This document shows, piece by piece, positions 8,778 through 18,659 of a DNA stretch of 64,000 nt (position 1 is the stretch's first letter; every line of letters starts with the position of its first letter). Under the pieces are notes generated by a model. It was not told the origin of the DNA and ran no database searches. It saw only the letters and a list, made by a program, of their open reading frames with translations. The translations under genes and the position numbers were made by a program. Where the stretch lies: contig NC_019703.1 in NCBI RefSeq assembly GCF_000317045.1, positions 1,166,501 through 1,230,500 of the forward strand, given 5' to 3'. Source of the stretch: Geitlerinema sp. PCC 7407. Lineage in GTDB: Bacteria; Cyanobacteriota; Cyanobacteriia; PCC-7407.

Positions 8778-9728
8778 CTAAAGCTCGTCCGCGAATCGGT
8801 CCGTCGCCTGGATCAGGGCGCTGCGGATGCCGGGTTCACTCATAGAGTGGCCAGCATCAGGAACCACCACGAACTCGGCCTCTGGCCACGCCCGGTGCAG
8901 CTCCCAGGCCGAGACCATGGGACAGACGACATCGTAGCGACCCTGGACAATCACAGCGGGAATCGAGCGAAGGCGATCGACCTGCTCGATCAGGTAGTTG
9001 TCCGACGGGAAAAAGCCCCCATTCACAAAGTAATGACACTCGATGCGAGCGAAAGCCTCCGCAAACTGGTCGGCGCCGAAGCGATCGAGGAGGGCCGGGT
9101 CGGGGATGAGCTGGCTGGTGCTGCCTTCCCAGATGGACCAGGCGCGGGCGGCCTGCTGACGCACCCCGGGGTCTTCGCTCGTCAGGCGCTGGTAGTACGC
9201 TCGCAGCATGTCGCTCCGCTCTGCGGGCGCAATGGGCGCCAGGTACGCTTCCCAGGCATCGGGAAAGAGATAGCTTGCTCCGTCTTGGTAAAACCAGCGC
9301 AGCTCCTTGGGGCGCAGCAGGAAGATGCCGCGCAGAATCAGGCCAGCGCAGCGATCGGGGTGGGTCTGGCTGTAGGCCAGGGCCAGGGTGCTGCCCCAGC
9401 TGCCCCCAAAGACGGTCCAGCGATCGATGCCCAGGTGCGATCGCAGGGTTTCAATGTCGCTGACCAGGTCCCAGGTTGTGTTTTCCCGCAGCTCGGCGTG
9501 GGGCGTGCTGCGCCCACAGCCCCGCTGATCAAACAAGATGATCCGCCAGCGCTGGGGGTCAAAGTATTGCCGATGGCTCGGCAGCGTGCCGCCCCCCGGC
9601 CCACCGTGCAGAAAGACCACGGGCTTCCCCTCGCGATTGCCGGACTCTTCAAAATACAGGGTGTGCAGGCTAGAGACCGCGAGGGTGCCGGTCCGGTAGG
9701 GCTCGAGGGGCGGGTAGAGATCGCGCAT
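8778..9728 (-). CDS. pip: Proline iminopeptidase
   Basis: A 316-residue alpha/beta-hydrolase of peptidase family S33 that releases N-terminal proline from peptides in the cytosol. The oxyanion motif HGGPGGG is near residue 41, DQRGCGRS near 68, and the nucleophile elbow GGSWGS near 108 supplies the catalytic Ser. The acid is the Asp of GRYDVVCP (about 267) and the His is in DAGHSMSEPG (about 294). Length is typical for the family. It begins 36 bp after the RND pump gene on the same strand, so it may be the last gene of that operon, though it has no evident role in efflux. Confidence 0.93.
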   Translation of the reverse strand: MRDLYPPLEPYRTGTLAVSSLHTLYFEESGNREGKPVVFLHGGPGGGTLPSHRQYFDPQRWRIILFDQRGCGRSTPHAELRENTTWDLVSDIETLRSHLGIDRWTVFGGSWGSTLALAYSQTHPDRCAGLILRGIFLLRPKELRWFYQDGASYLFPDAWEAYLAPIAPAERSDMLRAYYQRLTSEDPGVRQQAARAWSIWEGSTSQLIPDPALLDRFGADQFAEAFARIECHYFVNGGFFPSDNYLIEQVDRLRSIPAVIVQGRYDVVCPMVSAWELHRAWPEAEFVVVPDAGHSMSEPGIRSALIQATDRFADEL

Positions 9729-9764
9729 GATGGGCCTAGGGAGATGGCGAAGAGGGCGAAGGAA

Positions 9765-12700
9765 CTAGGCTGAACGCCGCTTTGAGAGGGCGAGGAGCTT
9801 GATTTGGCGCTGCGATCGCCGCTGGAGGCGTCGGCTGAGCCAGCTTTGGAAATTGTCCACGTAGGTGAAGATCACCGGCACGACAACCAGGGTCAGCAGC
9901 GTGGAAGTGGTGAAGCCGCCAATCACGGCGATCGCCAGGGGACTGCGGGTTTGGGAGCCCGCGCCAATTTCTAGAGCAATGGGCAGCATTCCGGCAATGG
10001 TGGCCAGTGCTGTCATCAAGATCGGCCGCAGGCGAGAAATCCCGGCTTCGAGGACGGCCTGCCGCTGACTGCCGCCGGTTTGCTTGTGCATCAGGGCGTA
10101 GTCCACCAGCAAAATGGAGTTTTTGGTCACGATGCCCATCAGCAGCACGATGCCGATCAGGGCAAACAGGCCTAGTTCTTTTTGGGTGACCAGGAGGCCC
10201 AGGAGCGCGCCGCCGATGGACAAGGGCAGGGCCACCATGATGGTCATCGGGTGCAAGAAGCCGTTGTAGAGCAGCACGAGAATGGCGTAGATCGACAGCA
10301 CGCCGGTCACCAGAGCCAGCCCGAACCGGCTAAAAATTTCCTGCATGATTTCGGCGTCGCCAGCGGGCTGCTGGGTGACGTCGGAGGGCAGCGATCGCAG
10401 GGCTGGCAGGGCGTTCACCTGGGCGATCGCCTCCCCGAGGGAGATGCCCTGGAGGTTTGCGCCCACCGAGACCTGGCGAGCGCGATCGAAGCGATCGATG
10501 CTGGCCGGACCGCTGCCCAAGCTCAAATCTGCCACCGCCGACAGCGGAACCAAAGCGCCAGTCTGGCTGGGCACCCGCAGAGTGCGCAGGGTGTCCAGGT
10601 CGCTGCGGGTGCTCGGATCGAGCTGCACCCGGATGGGAATCTGGCGATCGGCCAGGTCAAACTTGGCCAGGTTGGCCTCATTGTCGCCCAGGGTGGCCAG
10701 AGACGCCGTGCGGGCGATCGCCTGCACCGACACCCCCAAATCTGCTGCCCGCTGGGGATTGGGCCGGATCAGCAGCTCGGGCTTGACCACGCTGGCGCTG
10801 GAGCTGATTTCCACCAGGCCCTGGACCTCCCGCATTTGGCTCTCGAGGGCATTGGCCGCCGTGATTAGAGCCTCGGGATTTTCGCTCTTGAGAATGATAT
10901 TGAGATCGGTGCGGCCGCCCGACGCGCCGCCGCTGGCAAAGGTCAGCCGCGCTCCGGGAATGTCGCGAAACTGCGATCGCATTTCCTGCTCAAACTCCCG
11001 CTGAGACAGCGCGCGATCGCCCCGGGGCTTGAGCTGCACGAACATCTGGCCCGTGTTCACCGCTGAGGAACTCCCCCGGGAGCCGCCCGACTGCCCCACA
11101 TTGCCAAAAACTGTCGCCACCGCCGGATGGGCTTGGAGCTTTTCGCTGGCCTGGAGGAGAACCTGATTGGTATCTTGCAGCGTCGAACCTGGCGGCACCT
11201 CGATGGACACCCGCGAAAGGCCCGTATCGCCGTTGTCAAACAGCCCCTTGGGAATGAAGGGCACCAGCTGCAAGCTGCCAACGAAGAATACCAGGGCGAT
11301 CGCCAGGGTCAGCCCGCGATGCTTCAGCGCCCAGCGCAGCGTCCCCGCGTACAGCCGGACATACCCGGTCTGCAAAATCTTCTGGTCATCTGCCGCCGCC
11401 GAAGCCGAATTGGGCCGCAGCAGCGCGACAGCCATCACATTGGTCACGGTGCGGGCCACCAGGGTCGAAAAGCTGACCGACACCGACACCACCACCCCAA
11501 AGGGCTGGAAAAACTGGCCTGGAATCCCGCCCATGAAGGCCACCGGGATAAACACCGCCACGATCGTGGCCGTCGTCGCGATCACTGCCAGACCGATTTC
11601 GGCCGACGCGTCTAGGGCCGCCTTGAAAGGCCGCTTGCCCATCTGGATGTGGCGCTCGATATTCTCGATCTCGACGATGGCGTCATCCACCAAAATCCCC
11701 ACCGCCAGGGCCAGCGCTAGGAGGGTCATGCTGTTGAGGGTGTAGCCCAGGGCCTGCATGACGGCGAAGGTCGGCAAAATCGACAGAGGAATGGTCACCG
11801 CCGTGATCAGCGTGGGCCGCCAGTCCCGCAGGAAAACCCACACCGTCGCCACCGTCAGCAGCACCCCCAAGATCAGCGCATCGATGGTGGCTTGGTAGGA
11901 CTCCTCGATCGCGTCTGCACCGGTGAAAATCAGCGCCAGCTTGACGTCCTCTGGCAGGGTGGTTTCTAGGCGATCGACCACCTGCCGCACCTTGTGCTCG
12001 ACGGTGACCAGCGTGCTGCCGGTGCTGCGCAGCACCGAGAAAGCAACCACCGGCTGACCATTGAGAAAGGCGGCTTGGCGCTGCTCACTGGCCCCGTCGC
12101 TGACCTGCCCCAGTTCGCTCAGGGGGACGGTGCCGCCCTGGGGCAGGACGATTTCGTAAGCTTTCAGGGTCTCTACGCTGCTGGCGCTGCCCAGAGTCCG
12201 AATGTTGGTTTCGCTGCCGCCCAGGTCAGAGCGTCCCCCAGGCAGGTTGATATTGAAGGCGCGAATTTGGTCGTTGACCTGGGTTGCCGTGATGCCGAGG
12301 GCCTGGAGCCGCTCTGGGTTGAGGTCAATGCGGATTTCGCGATCGATGCCGCCAGCTCGCTGGACCTGGGCGACGCCCTCGATGGTGAGGATTTCGCGGG
12401 CGATCGTCCGGTCCACCAGATCGCTGAGCTCTTCGACCGATCGCCGATCGGAGGTGACGGCGTAGGTCATGATCGGGCCGCCCGCAAACTCCAGGCGCTG
12501 CACCACTGGGTCGTTGACGTCGGCGGGCAGGCTTTGGCGAATCTGGGCGATCGCGTTTCGCACGTCGTTGGTGGCGCGATCGCTGTCTGTGCCCAGCACG
12601 AAGTTAATCACCGTGCTGGAGACCCCGTCGCTGACCTGGGAGGTCAGCTGATCGATATTGCCAATCCCCGCGACGGCGTCCTCGACCTTTTTGGTGACCT

Positions 12701-12890
12701 GGGCCTCGAGCTCTGTGGGGCCAGCACCGGGCTGGGTGACGGTGACGGACACCGCCGGAATGTCAATGTTGGGGTTGGCGTCGATGCCCAGACCGGGATA
12801 GGACAGGAGCCCCGCAAAGGTGAGGCACAAAAACAGAACGATGGTCGGAATCGGCTTGCGAATGGACCAGGCGGAAATATTCCAGGACAT
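9765..12890 (-). CDS. RND efflux pump, inner-membrane transporter (AcrB/MexF-like)
   Basis: A 1041-residue HAE1-type RND transporter that exports hydrophobic compounds with proton influx, as a trimer working with an adaptor and a TolC-like channel. The N-terminal start (WNISAWSIRKPIP) leads straight into TM1. The duplicated layout is visible: a large periplasmic loop, TM2-6 with the proton-relay pair in GILVDDAIVEIENIERH (about residue 400), a second periplasmic loop, then TM8-12 with the relay Lys in GIVTKNSILLVDYA. The adaptor gene lies 23 bp upstream on the same strand. No outer-membrane channel gene is present, so a shared TolC is implied. Substrate cannot be inferred. Confidence 0.95.
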   Translation of the reverse strand: MSWNISAWSIRKPIPTIVLFLCLTFAGLLSYPGLGIDANPNIDIPAVSVTVTQPGAGPTELEAQVTKKVEDAVAGIGNIDQLTSQVSDGVSSTVINFVLGTDSDRATNDVRNAIAQIRQSLPADVNDPVVQRLEFAGGPIMTYAVTSDRRSVEELSDLVDRTIAREILTIEGVAQVQRAGGIDREIRIDLNPERLQALGITATQVNDQIRAFNINLPGGRSDLGGSETNIRTLGSASSVETLKAYEIVLPQGGTVPLSELGQVSDGASEQRQAAFLNGQPVVAFSVLRSTGSTLVTVEHKVRQVVDRLETTLPEDVKLALIFTGADAIEESYQATIDALILGVLLTVATVWVFLRDWRPTLITAVTIPLSILPTFAVMQALGYTLNSMTLLALALAVGILVDDAIVEIENIERHIQMGKRPFKAALDASAEIGLAVIATTATIVAVFIPVAFMGGIPGQFFQPFGVVVSVSVSFSTLVARTVTNVMAVALLRPNSASAAADDQKILQTGYVRLYAGTLRWALKHRGLTLAIALVFFVGSLQLVPFIPKGLFDNGDTGLSRVSIEVPPGSTLQDTNQVLLQASEKLQAHPAVATVFGNVGQSGGSRGSSSAVNTGQMFVQLKPRGDRALSQREFEQEMRSQFRDIPGARLTFASGGASGGRTDLNIILKSENPEALITAANALESQMREVQGLVEISSSASVVKPELLIRPNPQRAADLGVSVQAIARTASLATLGDNEANLAKFDLADRQIPIRVQLDPSTRSDLDTLRTLRVPSQTGALVPLSAVADLSLGSGPASIDRFDRARQVSVGANLQGISLGEAIAQVNALPALRSLPSDVTQQPAGDAEIMQEIFSRFGLALVTGVLSIYAILVLLYNGFLHPMTIMVALPLSIGGALLGLLVTQKELGLFALIGIVLLMGIVTKNSILLVDYALMHKQTGGSQRQAVLEAGISRLRPILMTALATIAGMLPIALEIGAGSQTRSPLAIAVIGGFTTSTLLTLVVVPVIFTYVDNFQSWLSRRLQRRSQRQIKLLALSKRRSA

Positions 12891-12913
12891 GGTGGCGGTG
12901 TCGTTGAGGGGGA

Positions 12914-14380
12914 TTAGGAGCCGGGGGTCGTCTCGACGATGCGAACGCGATCGCCGTCTTTGAGGTAGGCGGCACCGGCCACCACAATGCGATCACCCAG
13001 TTCTAGGCCTTGGCGAATCTCGATGCGCTCAGCCTCGCCCCCTTGGCCTGGCAGCGTGTTGCCCAGGGTGACGGTTTGGGCCTGGACGCGATCGCCCTCT
13101 ACCACCCGATACACGATGGCGCTGCCGTTGGGCTGGGGCAGCACGGCCTTGGCGGGGACCGTCTGGCCCGGCGTCTGGTCGGTCACCAGAGCCGCCTGCA
13201 AGAACATGCCGGGGCGGAGCAGATCGGCGTTGGGCAGGTCAATTTTCACCAGGGCCTCGCGGGTCTGGGGATCTACCAAGGGCGCAATTTCCCGGACCCG
13301 GCCTTCGAGGTTGATGCGATCGTCTGCGTCAGAGCGCACCTCCACCCGCGCACCGATGCGCACCTGGGCCAGCTGGGTTTCCGGCACCTTCACCTGGAGC
13401 TCGATCACCCCGTCCCGAATCAGCGAAAACAGCTTGCCGCTGCTGGCGGTCACGTCACCGACCCGGGCCAGCTTCTCCGCCACGATGCCCGCCGCCGGAG
13501 CCCGCACGAGGGTGCGGCCGAGCTGGGTTTCGAGCTGCTCGACCCGCGCCTGGTTGCTGTTGACCGTTGAGGAGGCGCCGCCAACGCTGGCCTGAGCGTT
13601 GCGGACATTGGCATTGGCGCTGGCGAGGCGGGCCTGGGCGCTCTGGACGTCGGCTTCGGCCACCCGCACCGTTTCTTTGGCAGTTTGGACGGCGGTCCGG
13701 CGGGCGTCGAGATCTTGCTCGCTGGTGATGCCCTCCTGGGCCAGGGATTCGTAGCGGGCAAAGTCCCGCTCGGTTTGGGCCAAGCTGGCTTGGGCCTGGG
13801 CGAGGCGGGCCTGAGCCTGAACCAGACCCGCTTGGGCTTCGCCGAGGCTCGCCTGGGCTTGCAAGAGGCCAGCTTGGGCTTGGTCAACGCCGGACTGGGT
13901 GGAGCTGACTTGGGCTTGGGCCTCGGTGATTTGCGATCGCACGACTGAGTCATCGAGGACCGCCATCACCTGGCCTGCTTGGACGGAGTCTCCCTCTTCG
14001 ACCAGGACTTCCTCGATCTGGAGGCCGGGGCTCTTGGGGAGGACCGGCAGCATGTCGGTGGCGGCGACGGTACCGCTCAGGGTCAGGGTGCGCGAAATGG
14101 GAGCCGACTCAACGCTGGCGATCGAGACGCTGGGGAGGTTGGCGCTGGCGGCGTCTTCGGCCTCTTCAGCGACGACGGGGTCCGCGATCGAGCTGGGGGT
14201 GAGCAGACGGCTGCCGAGGGCACCGGCGGCGATCGCTAGGGAGAGCCCCACGCCGATCCAGAGGCGCTTTCGGGAGGCGGGCGATCGCTGCTCGGGGAGC
14301 GAAGGCTCCGGACTTTCAGGCTCAAAAGCGTCCAGATTCTCCTGGGGGTTTGGTTCGGGGGATTGCATTGGGTAGGTCAC
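12914..14380 (-). CDS. RND efflux periplasmic adaptor (membrane fusion protein)
   Basis: A 488-residue HlyD/AcrA-type adaptor linking the RND pump to the outer-membrane channel. There is a charged cytosolic N-terminus, one membrane anchor (about 40-60), a short spacer, and the first lipoyl half-motif (VLVEEGDSVQAGQVMAVLDD). A long alpha-hairpin (about 135-270) is built from AQA-rich repeats, followed by the second lipoyl half (VRAPAAGIVAEKLARVGD), beta-barrel and membrane-proximal domains. The alanine/glutamine repeat hairpin is longer than in typical AcrA. It is the first gene of the reverse operon with the pump. No regulator gene flanks it. Confidence 0.93.
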   Translation of the reverse strand: MTYPMQSPEPNPQENLDAFEPESPEPSLPEQRSPASRKRLWIGVGLSLAIAAGALGSRLLTPSSIADPVVAEEAEDAASANLPSVSIASVESAPISRTLTLSGTVAATDMLPVLPKSPGLQIEEVLVEEGDSVQAGQVMAVLDDSVVRSQITEAQAQVSSTQSGVDQAQAGLLQAQASLGEAQAGLVQAQARLAQAQASLAQTERDFARYESLAQEGITSEQDLDARRTAVQTAKETVRVAEADVQSAQARLASANANVRNAQASVGGASSTVNSNQARVEQLETQLGRTLVRAPAAGIVAEKLARVGDVTASSGKLFSLIRDGVIELQVKVPETQLAQVRIGARVEVRSDADDRINLEGRVREIAPLVDPQTREALVKIDLPNADLLRPGMFLQAALVTDQTPGQTVPAKAVLPQPNGSAIVYRVVEGDRVQAQTVTLGNTLPGQGGEAERIEIRQGLELGDRIVVAGAAYLKDGDRVRIVETTPGS

Positions 14381-14628
14381 GCGATTCTCACCGTCCTTGG
14401 GGGAGGGGCTGGCGACTCGTCAAGGGGTCAAAAGGTTTGACGGAGGCGAGCCAGAGACCGCTGTCGAATTGTCAAAATCTGACAGCAAATCTCATAAAAA
14501 TTTACATTTTTTTACTCACCATTATGGCTCTAGATGGTGGAACTTTTCTGCGTAACATTGCCGAAAACCAAGGGTTTTGGGCCGAGCGTTGGGAACTTCC
14601 ATGCTCAGAGCTAGGGCGCTTGGCAACG

Positions 14629-14668
14629 CAAAACGAGCTGGATCGGGATCTCCATCCAGCTCGTTTTG
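14629..14668 (-). terminator. Strong hairpin terminator downstream of pgeF
   Basis: A perfect 15-bp stem (14629-14643 with 14654-14668; arms begin CAAAACGAGC) and a 10-nt loop. Read on the reverse strand it ends in TCGTTTTG just after the pgeF stop. It is symmetrical enough to act in both directions. The remaining sequence of this ~317-bp gap (14381-14697), which also holds the promoter region of the adaptor gene, shows no other feature. Confidence 0.75.
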
Positions 14669-14697
14669 AGAAAAGCAACTTGAGCTCGGTGAGCGCT

Positions 14698-15504
14698 CTA
14701 GGAACGGCTCGCAGTGCTCACGATGCCCGACCACTGAACCTTTTTCAGCTTGCTTCGCCGGTAGGAAAAGAAATGCTCTGGCTGCTGGTAGGTGCAGTGA
14801 GGGGCGATCGCCATCTGCTCTGGCGAAAACCCGAGCTGCTCGAGCTGAATCTCATTGAAGCGCCGCACGTCCACGCGCACCCGGCCCGGATGGGGATCTT
14901 CGTAAACGGGAGGCTTGGGCAGGGCTTGCAGGGCCGCAATCACGCGATCGGCTGAATCTTCCGACGGGCCGAGCACCGAGGCGCCGAGCTCCGCCGCGAC
15001 GTCCTCGGACACTTGATATACGTCCCCGGCGATCGCCGGTCCCATGGCCACCCGCAGATCGGCACGCTGACTGCCCTGGGCCTCCAGACGGGCGATCGCC
15101 TCCGGCACGATTTTGGCGGCGGTGCCGCGCCACCCTGCGTGAACCGCCGCGACCTGGCCCCGCTGCACATCGGCGATCAGCACGGGTGTACAGTCGGCGC
15201 TGCACACCCAAACTGCCTGGTCAGCGCTCTCGGTCAGCACGCCGTCGGCGGGCGGCAGCTCGTCGGGCGTTTCCACCTGGGGGTCGCGCTCTGGCGACGC
15301 CTCGATCTCCGACGGGCTCAAGACCGTTTTGCCGTGGACCTGGCGCACGCGATACACCGCTGCTTCTGGATGGAGGGCCTGGATCAGCTCATCGGGACGT
15401 CGGGGCCAAAACTGCTGGGTAAAAAAGCCGTGGGGCCACGCCTCCAGCAGGCTACAGGTCAAATAGGGAGTACCTTCCCAGGACTGCCAATGCCAAGTGT
15501 GCAT
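14698..15504 (-). CDS. pgeF: YfiH-family purine nucleoside phosphorylase (laccase-domain protein)
   Basis: A 268-residue member of the YfiH/PgeF family (Cu-oxidase_4), described as a purine nucleoside phosphorylase / multicopper oxidoreductase acting in the cytosol. The metal-site motifs are visible: CSADCTPVLI, then VHAGWRGT, with a further His in APHCTYQQ near the C-terminus. The frame stays open to 15573, but the first 23 residues (MPERQQ...) include a HIP1-rich stretch and do not look like the family. The ATG at 15504 (MHTWHWQSWEG) fits the usual N-terminus better. A strong hairpin follows the stop. Confidence 0.88.
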   Translation of the reverse strand: MHTWHWQSWEGTPYLTCSLLEAWPHGFFTQQFWPRRPDELIQALHPEAAVYRVRQVHGKTVLSPSEIEASPERDPQVETPDELPPADGVLTESADQAVWVCSADCTPVLIADVQRGQVAAVHAGWRGTAAKIVPEAIARLEAQGSQRADLRVAMGPAIAGDVYQVSEDVAAELGASVLGPSEDSADRVIAALQALPKPPVYEDPHPGRVRVDVRRFNEIQLEQLGFSPEQMAIAPHCTYQQPEHFFSYRRSKLKKVQWSGIVSTASRS

Positions 15505-15629
15505 AACTCTTCGGTGCTTGGTGCGATCGCCTCTATCACGCGCTTCCGGACAAGGTTGCTGCCGTTCCGGCACGCCAGGGTCAGGGGGCTGTGCTAGCCT
15601 AGGCGGCGACGTTTTGTCCCGCTGCTCCT

Positions 15630-16481
15630 GTGTTTGACCGTCAGGCCTTCGAGGAAGCGCTTCTAGTCGTTCAGTATCGCACTCGAAAACATCTCCAGCA
15701 TCCCCCCGAACCGATTCAGCTCCAGGCCTTCGAGTCGGTGGCGTCGACCAACCAGATCCTCTGGTCCCAGCTAGATCAGGGCGCTGGATCTGGCAGTGCG
15801 GTTTTGGCGGCCCAGCAGAACGCGGGCCGGGGCCAGTGGGGTCGGCAGTGGTCCTCGCCGCCGGGGGGCCTCTATCTGTCCGTTGCCCTCCTGCCCCAGC
15901 TGCCGATCGCCCACGCGGCCCAGCTCACCTTTGCGAGCGCCTGGGGCATTGCGATCGCCCTCCGAGGGTTTGGGGTGCCCGTCCAGCTCAAGTGGCCCAA
16001 TGACTTGGTCTTGGAGGGCCACAAACTCGGTGGCATCTTGACCGAAACCCGCCTGTCCCAGGACGTGATTACCCAGGCCGTGGTGGGGGTCGGTCTCAAC
16101 TGGCAAAATCCAGTCCCCGAGACCGGCATCAATCTCCAGCGCTTTTTTGCCCAGCAGAGCGATCGCGAGGCGACCCTTTCGTCCCTGGAGATGCTGGCGG
16201 CGATCGCCGCTCAGGGCATTGTTTCCGGATATCACACCCACGCTTTGAAAGGTATGGAAACCTTGCTGCCGGCCTACCAAGCGCTGCTGCTCAATCTCGG
16301 AGAGACGGTCCAAGTCGATGGACAATGGGCCACGGTCACTGGAGTTGCAGCCACAGGAGAACTAAGCCTTCGGCTCCTCCCGCCTGGGGGTGAGTCGAGC
16401 TCGCCCCTGACAAATCATTTGACAGATATTTATCTCCAGCCCGGTACAATCAGTCTGGGTTACCGGCGATCGCCCCCATGA
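15630..16481 (+). CDS. birA: Biotin--[acetyl-CoA-carboxylase] ligase
   Basis: A 283-residue biotin protein ligase that attaches biotin to the carboxyl carrier protein of acetyl-CoA carboxylase. The catalytic-domain motifs are STNQ near 37, the biotinyl-AMP loop AGRGQWGRQW near 65, LKWPNDLV near 115, and VGVGLNW near 150. There is no N-terminal helix-turn-helix, so this is a group I ligase that does not itself regulate bio genes. The start is GTG at 15630; the ~35 residues ahead of the core are not conserved, so a later start cannot be excluded. It is divergent from pgeF. Confidence 0.92.
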   Translation: MFDRQAFEEALLVVQYRTRKHLQHPPEPIQLQAFESVASTNQILWSQLDQGAGSGSAVLAAQQNAGRGQWGRQWSSPPGGLYLSVALLPQLPIAHAAQLTFASAWGIAIALRGFGVPVQLKWPNDLVLEGHKLGGILTETRLSQDVITQAVVGVGLNWQNPVPETGINLQRFFAQQSDREATLSSLEMLAAIAAQGIVSGYHTHALKGMETLLPAYQALLLNLGETVQVDGQWATVTGVAATGELSLRLLPPGGESSSPLTNHLTDIYLQPGTISLGYRRSPP

Positions 16482-16581
16482 ATCATCCCTCTGTAGGAAG
16501 GATACGGAACCATTTTTTGGGTATAAACGACTAGTTTGCCGTGAAGGGCGAATCTCCTGAAGGATATCCAGCAAGGACTCA

Positions 16582-17754
16582 GTGAAAGATATGACGCGAC
16601 GTACTCACGCTGCCCGTGCAGCAGCCTCACATCAGAGACGCTCCCTCCTGCTGCGAGGTCTGGGGCTTTTGGGAGGAGTCAGCCTGCTCAGCAGCGGTAT
16701 GGTGTGGGCCGAAACCGCTGATCCGGCGGAGTTTGTGGTGGAGACCCAGCCCGAAGCTGCCCCCGCCCCTGCCCCTGAGCCCTTACCCGAGGTTTATCTA
16801 GAAGTGGCGCCCGAGCCTGCGCCGATCGCGCCCGAAGCCTGGGAGCCTGAGCCCGCCCCTATCCCCGAAGCCACCCTGCCGCCGGTCGAAGCGGAGACCC
16901 CAGAGCCAACCGCCCTCAATGATGTTTACATCGATTCCACGCCCTACAGCGTGGGCGCAACCCAGCCCTACGAAGCGCCGACGGACGTCGTGCTGTCCGA
17001 GCGATCGACCGGCTGTGAAGCGACGGTGCAGACCGGGGAAGGGGTTTCTGGTCTGTGCGTGACCCTGCCGGAGCCTGTGGCGGCGATCGCGGATTCTGGC
17101 TCCACTGCCTACAGCGCACCCGCGAGCTACGCCCCCGCCGCCTACAGCGAAGCGTCTGCTTCGGGAGGCGGTAGCCTGGGCCTGAGCGTGACCAGCCTTC
17201 CTGGCTCGACCACCGCGTCTAGCCGCGACTACCTGCGTCCGCTGCGCCTCCTCAACCGCATTGGCAACAATAACCAGCGGCTGATTTTCCCCTTGGCGAT
17301 GCCTGCGCCCATCACCTCAGCCTTTGGCTGGCGGATTCACCCCATCTCGGGCGATCGCCGTCTGCACAGCGGCACCGACATCGGCGCAGATATGGGCGCT
17401 CCGATCCTGGCAGCCCTCAGCGGCAAAGTAGTCATGGCTGACTACCTGGGCGGCTACGGCCTGACGGTGGTGCTCGAGCACGAAAAAGGTCTCCAGGAAA
17501 CCCTCTACGCCCACATGTCCGAAATCTTCGTGAAGCCCGGTCAGCAGGTCAAGCAAGGCGCGCTGATTGGCCGAGTGGGCAGCACGGGCAACTCGACCGG
17601 GCCTCACCTGCACTTTGAATTCCGCCAGATGACCCCCCAGGGCTGGGTGGCGCTCGATCCGGGGCAGCAGCTTGAGGTTGCTCTAGTGGAGCTGACCAAG
17701 GCGATCGAGACGGCCCAGGCCAAGACCAAGCCTCAGCCCAAGACTCAAGGCTAG
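16582..17754 (+). CDS. M23-family (LytM-type) peptidase, exported
   Basis: A 390-residue exported protein. The N-terminus has a positively charged region then a hydrophobic stretch (LLLRGLGLLGGVSLLSSG) ending near AWAET-like residues, consistent with a signal peptide. Residues 45-120 are a Pro/Glu/Ala-rich spacer, 120-220 a Ser/Ala-rich linker. The C-terminal domain (about 235-370) is a lysostaphin-type metallopeptidase with zinc ligands in RRLHSGTDIGAD and HLHFEFR. It probably cleaves peptide cross-links of periplasmic peptidoglycan. Start is GTG at 16582; an ATG three codons later is also possible. A bidirectional terminator follows. Confidence 0.92.
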   Translation: MKDMTRRTHAARAAASHQRRSLLLRGLGLLGGVSLLSSGMVWAETADPAEFVVETQPEAAPAPAPEPLPEVYLEVAPEPAPIAPEAWEPEPAPIPEATLPPVEAETPEPTALNDVYIDSTPYSVGATQPYEAPTDVVLSERSTGCEATVQTGEGVSGLCVTLPEPVAAIADSGSTAYSAPASYAPAAYSEASASGGGSLGLSVTSLPGSTTASSRDYLRPLRLLNRIGNNNQRLIFPLAMPAPITSAFGWRIHPISGDRRLHSGTDIGADMGAPILAALSGKVVMADYLGGYGLTVVLEHEKGLQETLYAHMSEIFVKPGQQVKQGALIGRVGSTGNSTGPHLHFEFRQMTPQGWVALDPGQQLEVALVELTKAIETAQAKTKPQPKTQG

Positions 17755-17785
17755 AGCGCGGCGCTAGCCCGATAGATACGTCAAA

Positions 17786-17830
17786 ACAACAAACCCAGAG
17801 GTGCTGCAAGCACGCCTCTGGGTTTGTTGT
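17786..17830. terminator. Bidirectional terminator between convergent genes
   Basis: A perfect 16-bp stem (17786-17801 with 17815-17830; arm begins ACAACAAACCC) sits between the M23 peptidase gene and the converging ribonuclease D-like gene. Each side has A/T-rich flanks, so it can serve both. Confidence 0.85.
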
Positions 17831-17890
17831 GAGTGCTCGAATCGGGCGATCGCCCCTCCTCCTGCCGATCAGGCGCTAGTGCCCAAAAAT

Positions 17891-18520
17891 CTAGTGTTCA
17901 AAGATATTGTTGTACTGCAACAGGTCGAGCTCGACGATCGTGGGCAAGCAGCCAAAGCACTGCTCGGCGAGCTCCCAGCGGCCTTCGCGCTGCAGCATGA
18001 CGGTGAGCTTCCGGCAGGCGCTGATCAGGTAGCGCACATCGTTGGCTGCGTAGCGCAGCTGATCCGTCGACAGATGGGCCGCGTTGCCCCAGTCCGAACT
18101 TTGGGACGATTTATCGAGCTCCACCTGCTCCAACTCCTGGATGAGGTCCTTGAGGCCGTGGCGCGGGGTGTAGGTGCGCGCAAGCTTACTGGCGATTTTC
18201 GTGCAGTACAGCGGCTTCACGAAGATACCCAGCTGGCGGCGCAGCACCGCGACGTCAAAGCGGGCAAAGTGCATCACCTTGAGGCTATGCTCTTGCTCGA
18301 GGAGCTGCCGCAGGTTGGGCGCTTCGGTTTGGCCCTGGGCGATACGAATCACGGTGACCTGTCCCTCCGGATTGCACAGCTGGACCAGGCACAGGCGATC
18401 GCGGTGGGGGTTGAGGCCCATGGTTTCGGTGTCGAGGGCGATCGCCTCGGCGTCGAGATACTCCTCTAGCTGGTCCTCGGACAGATCGCGATCGCAAATT
18501 TGAAAATCCTGTAGTGCCAT
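17891..18520 (-). CDS. Ribonuclease D-like 3'-5' exonuclease
   Basis: A 209-residue protein consisting of one DEDDy exonuclease domain and lacking the HRDC domains of full-length RNase D (~375 aa). Exo I is IALDTETMGL (Asp/Glu near 29-31), Exo II is MHFARFDVAVLRR (Asp near 90), and Exo III is YAANDVRYL (Asp and Tyr near 165). Such short forms are widespread in cyanobacteria and are expected to trim RNA 3' ends, though substrates are not known from the sequence. It converges on the M23 gene across a strong terminator. Confidence 0.88.
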   Translation of the reverse strand: MALQDFQICDRDLSEDQLEEYLDAEAIALDTETMGLNPHRDRLCLVQLCNPEGQVTVIRIAQGQTEAPNLRQLLEQEHSLKVMHFARFDVAVLRRQLGIFVKPLYCTKIASKLARTYTPRHGLKDLIQELEQVELDKSSQSSDWGNAAHLSTDQLRYAANDVRYLISACRKLTVMLQREGRWELAEQCFGCLPTIVELDLLQYNNIFEH

Positions 18521-18659
18521 GCCCGACTAGTGCTCCTTCCGTGGCCAATACGTCTCCCAAGCGCCTTTGAGGGTGCAGATTCTGGGGACGCATTTGATCC
18601 TACAGTCCTTTGCCGAGAGGCGATCGCGCAAAATAGCGGTTTTTTCAGGTCAAAATGGC

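Noticed and set aside
9865-12917. Long forward frames opposite the RND pump gene
   Set aside because: The reverse frame encodes a full RND transporter; the forward frames are antisense artefacts.
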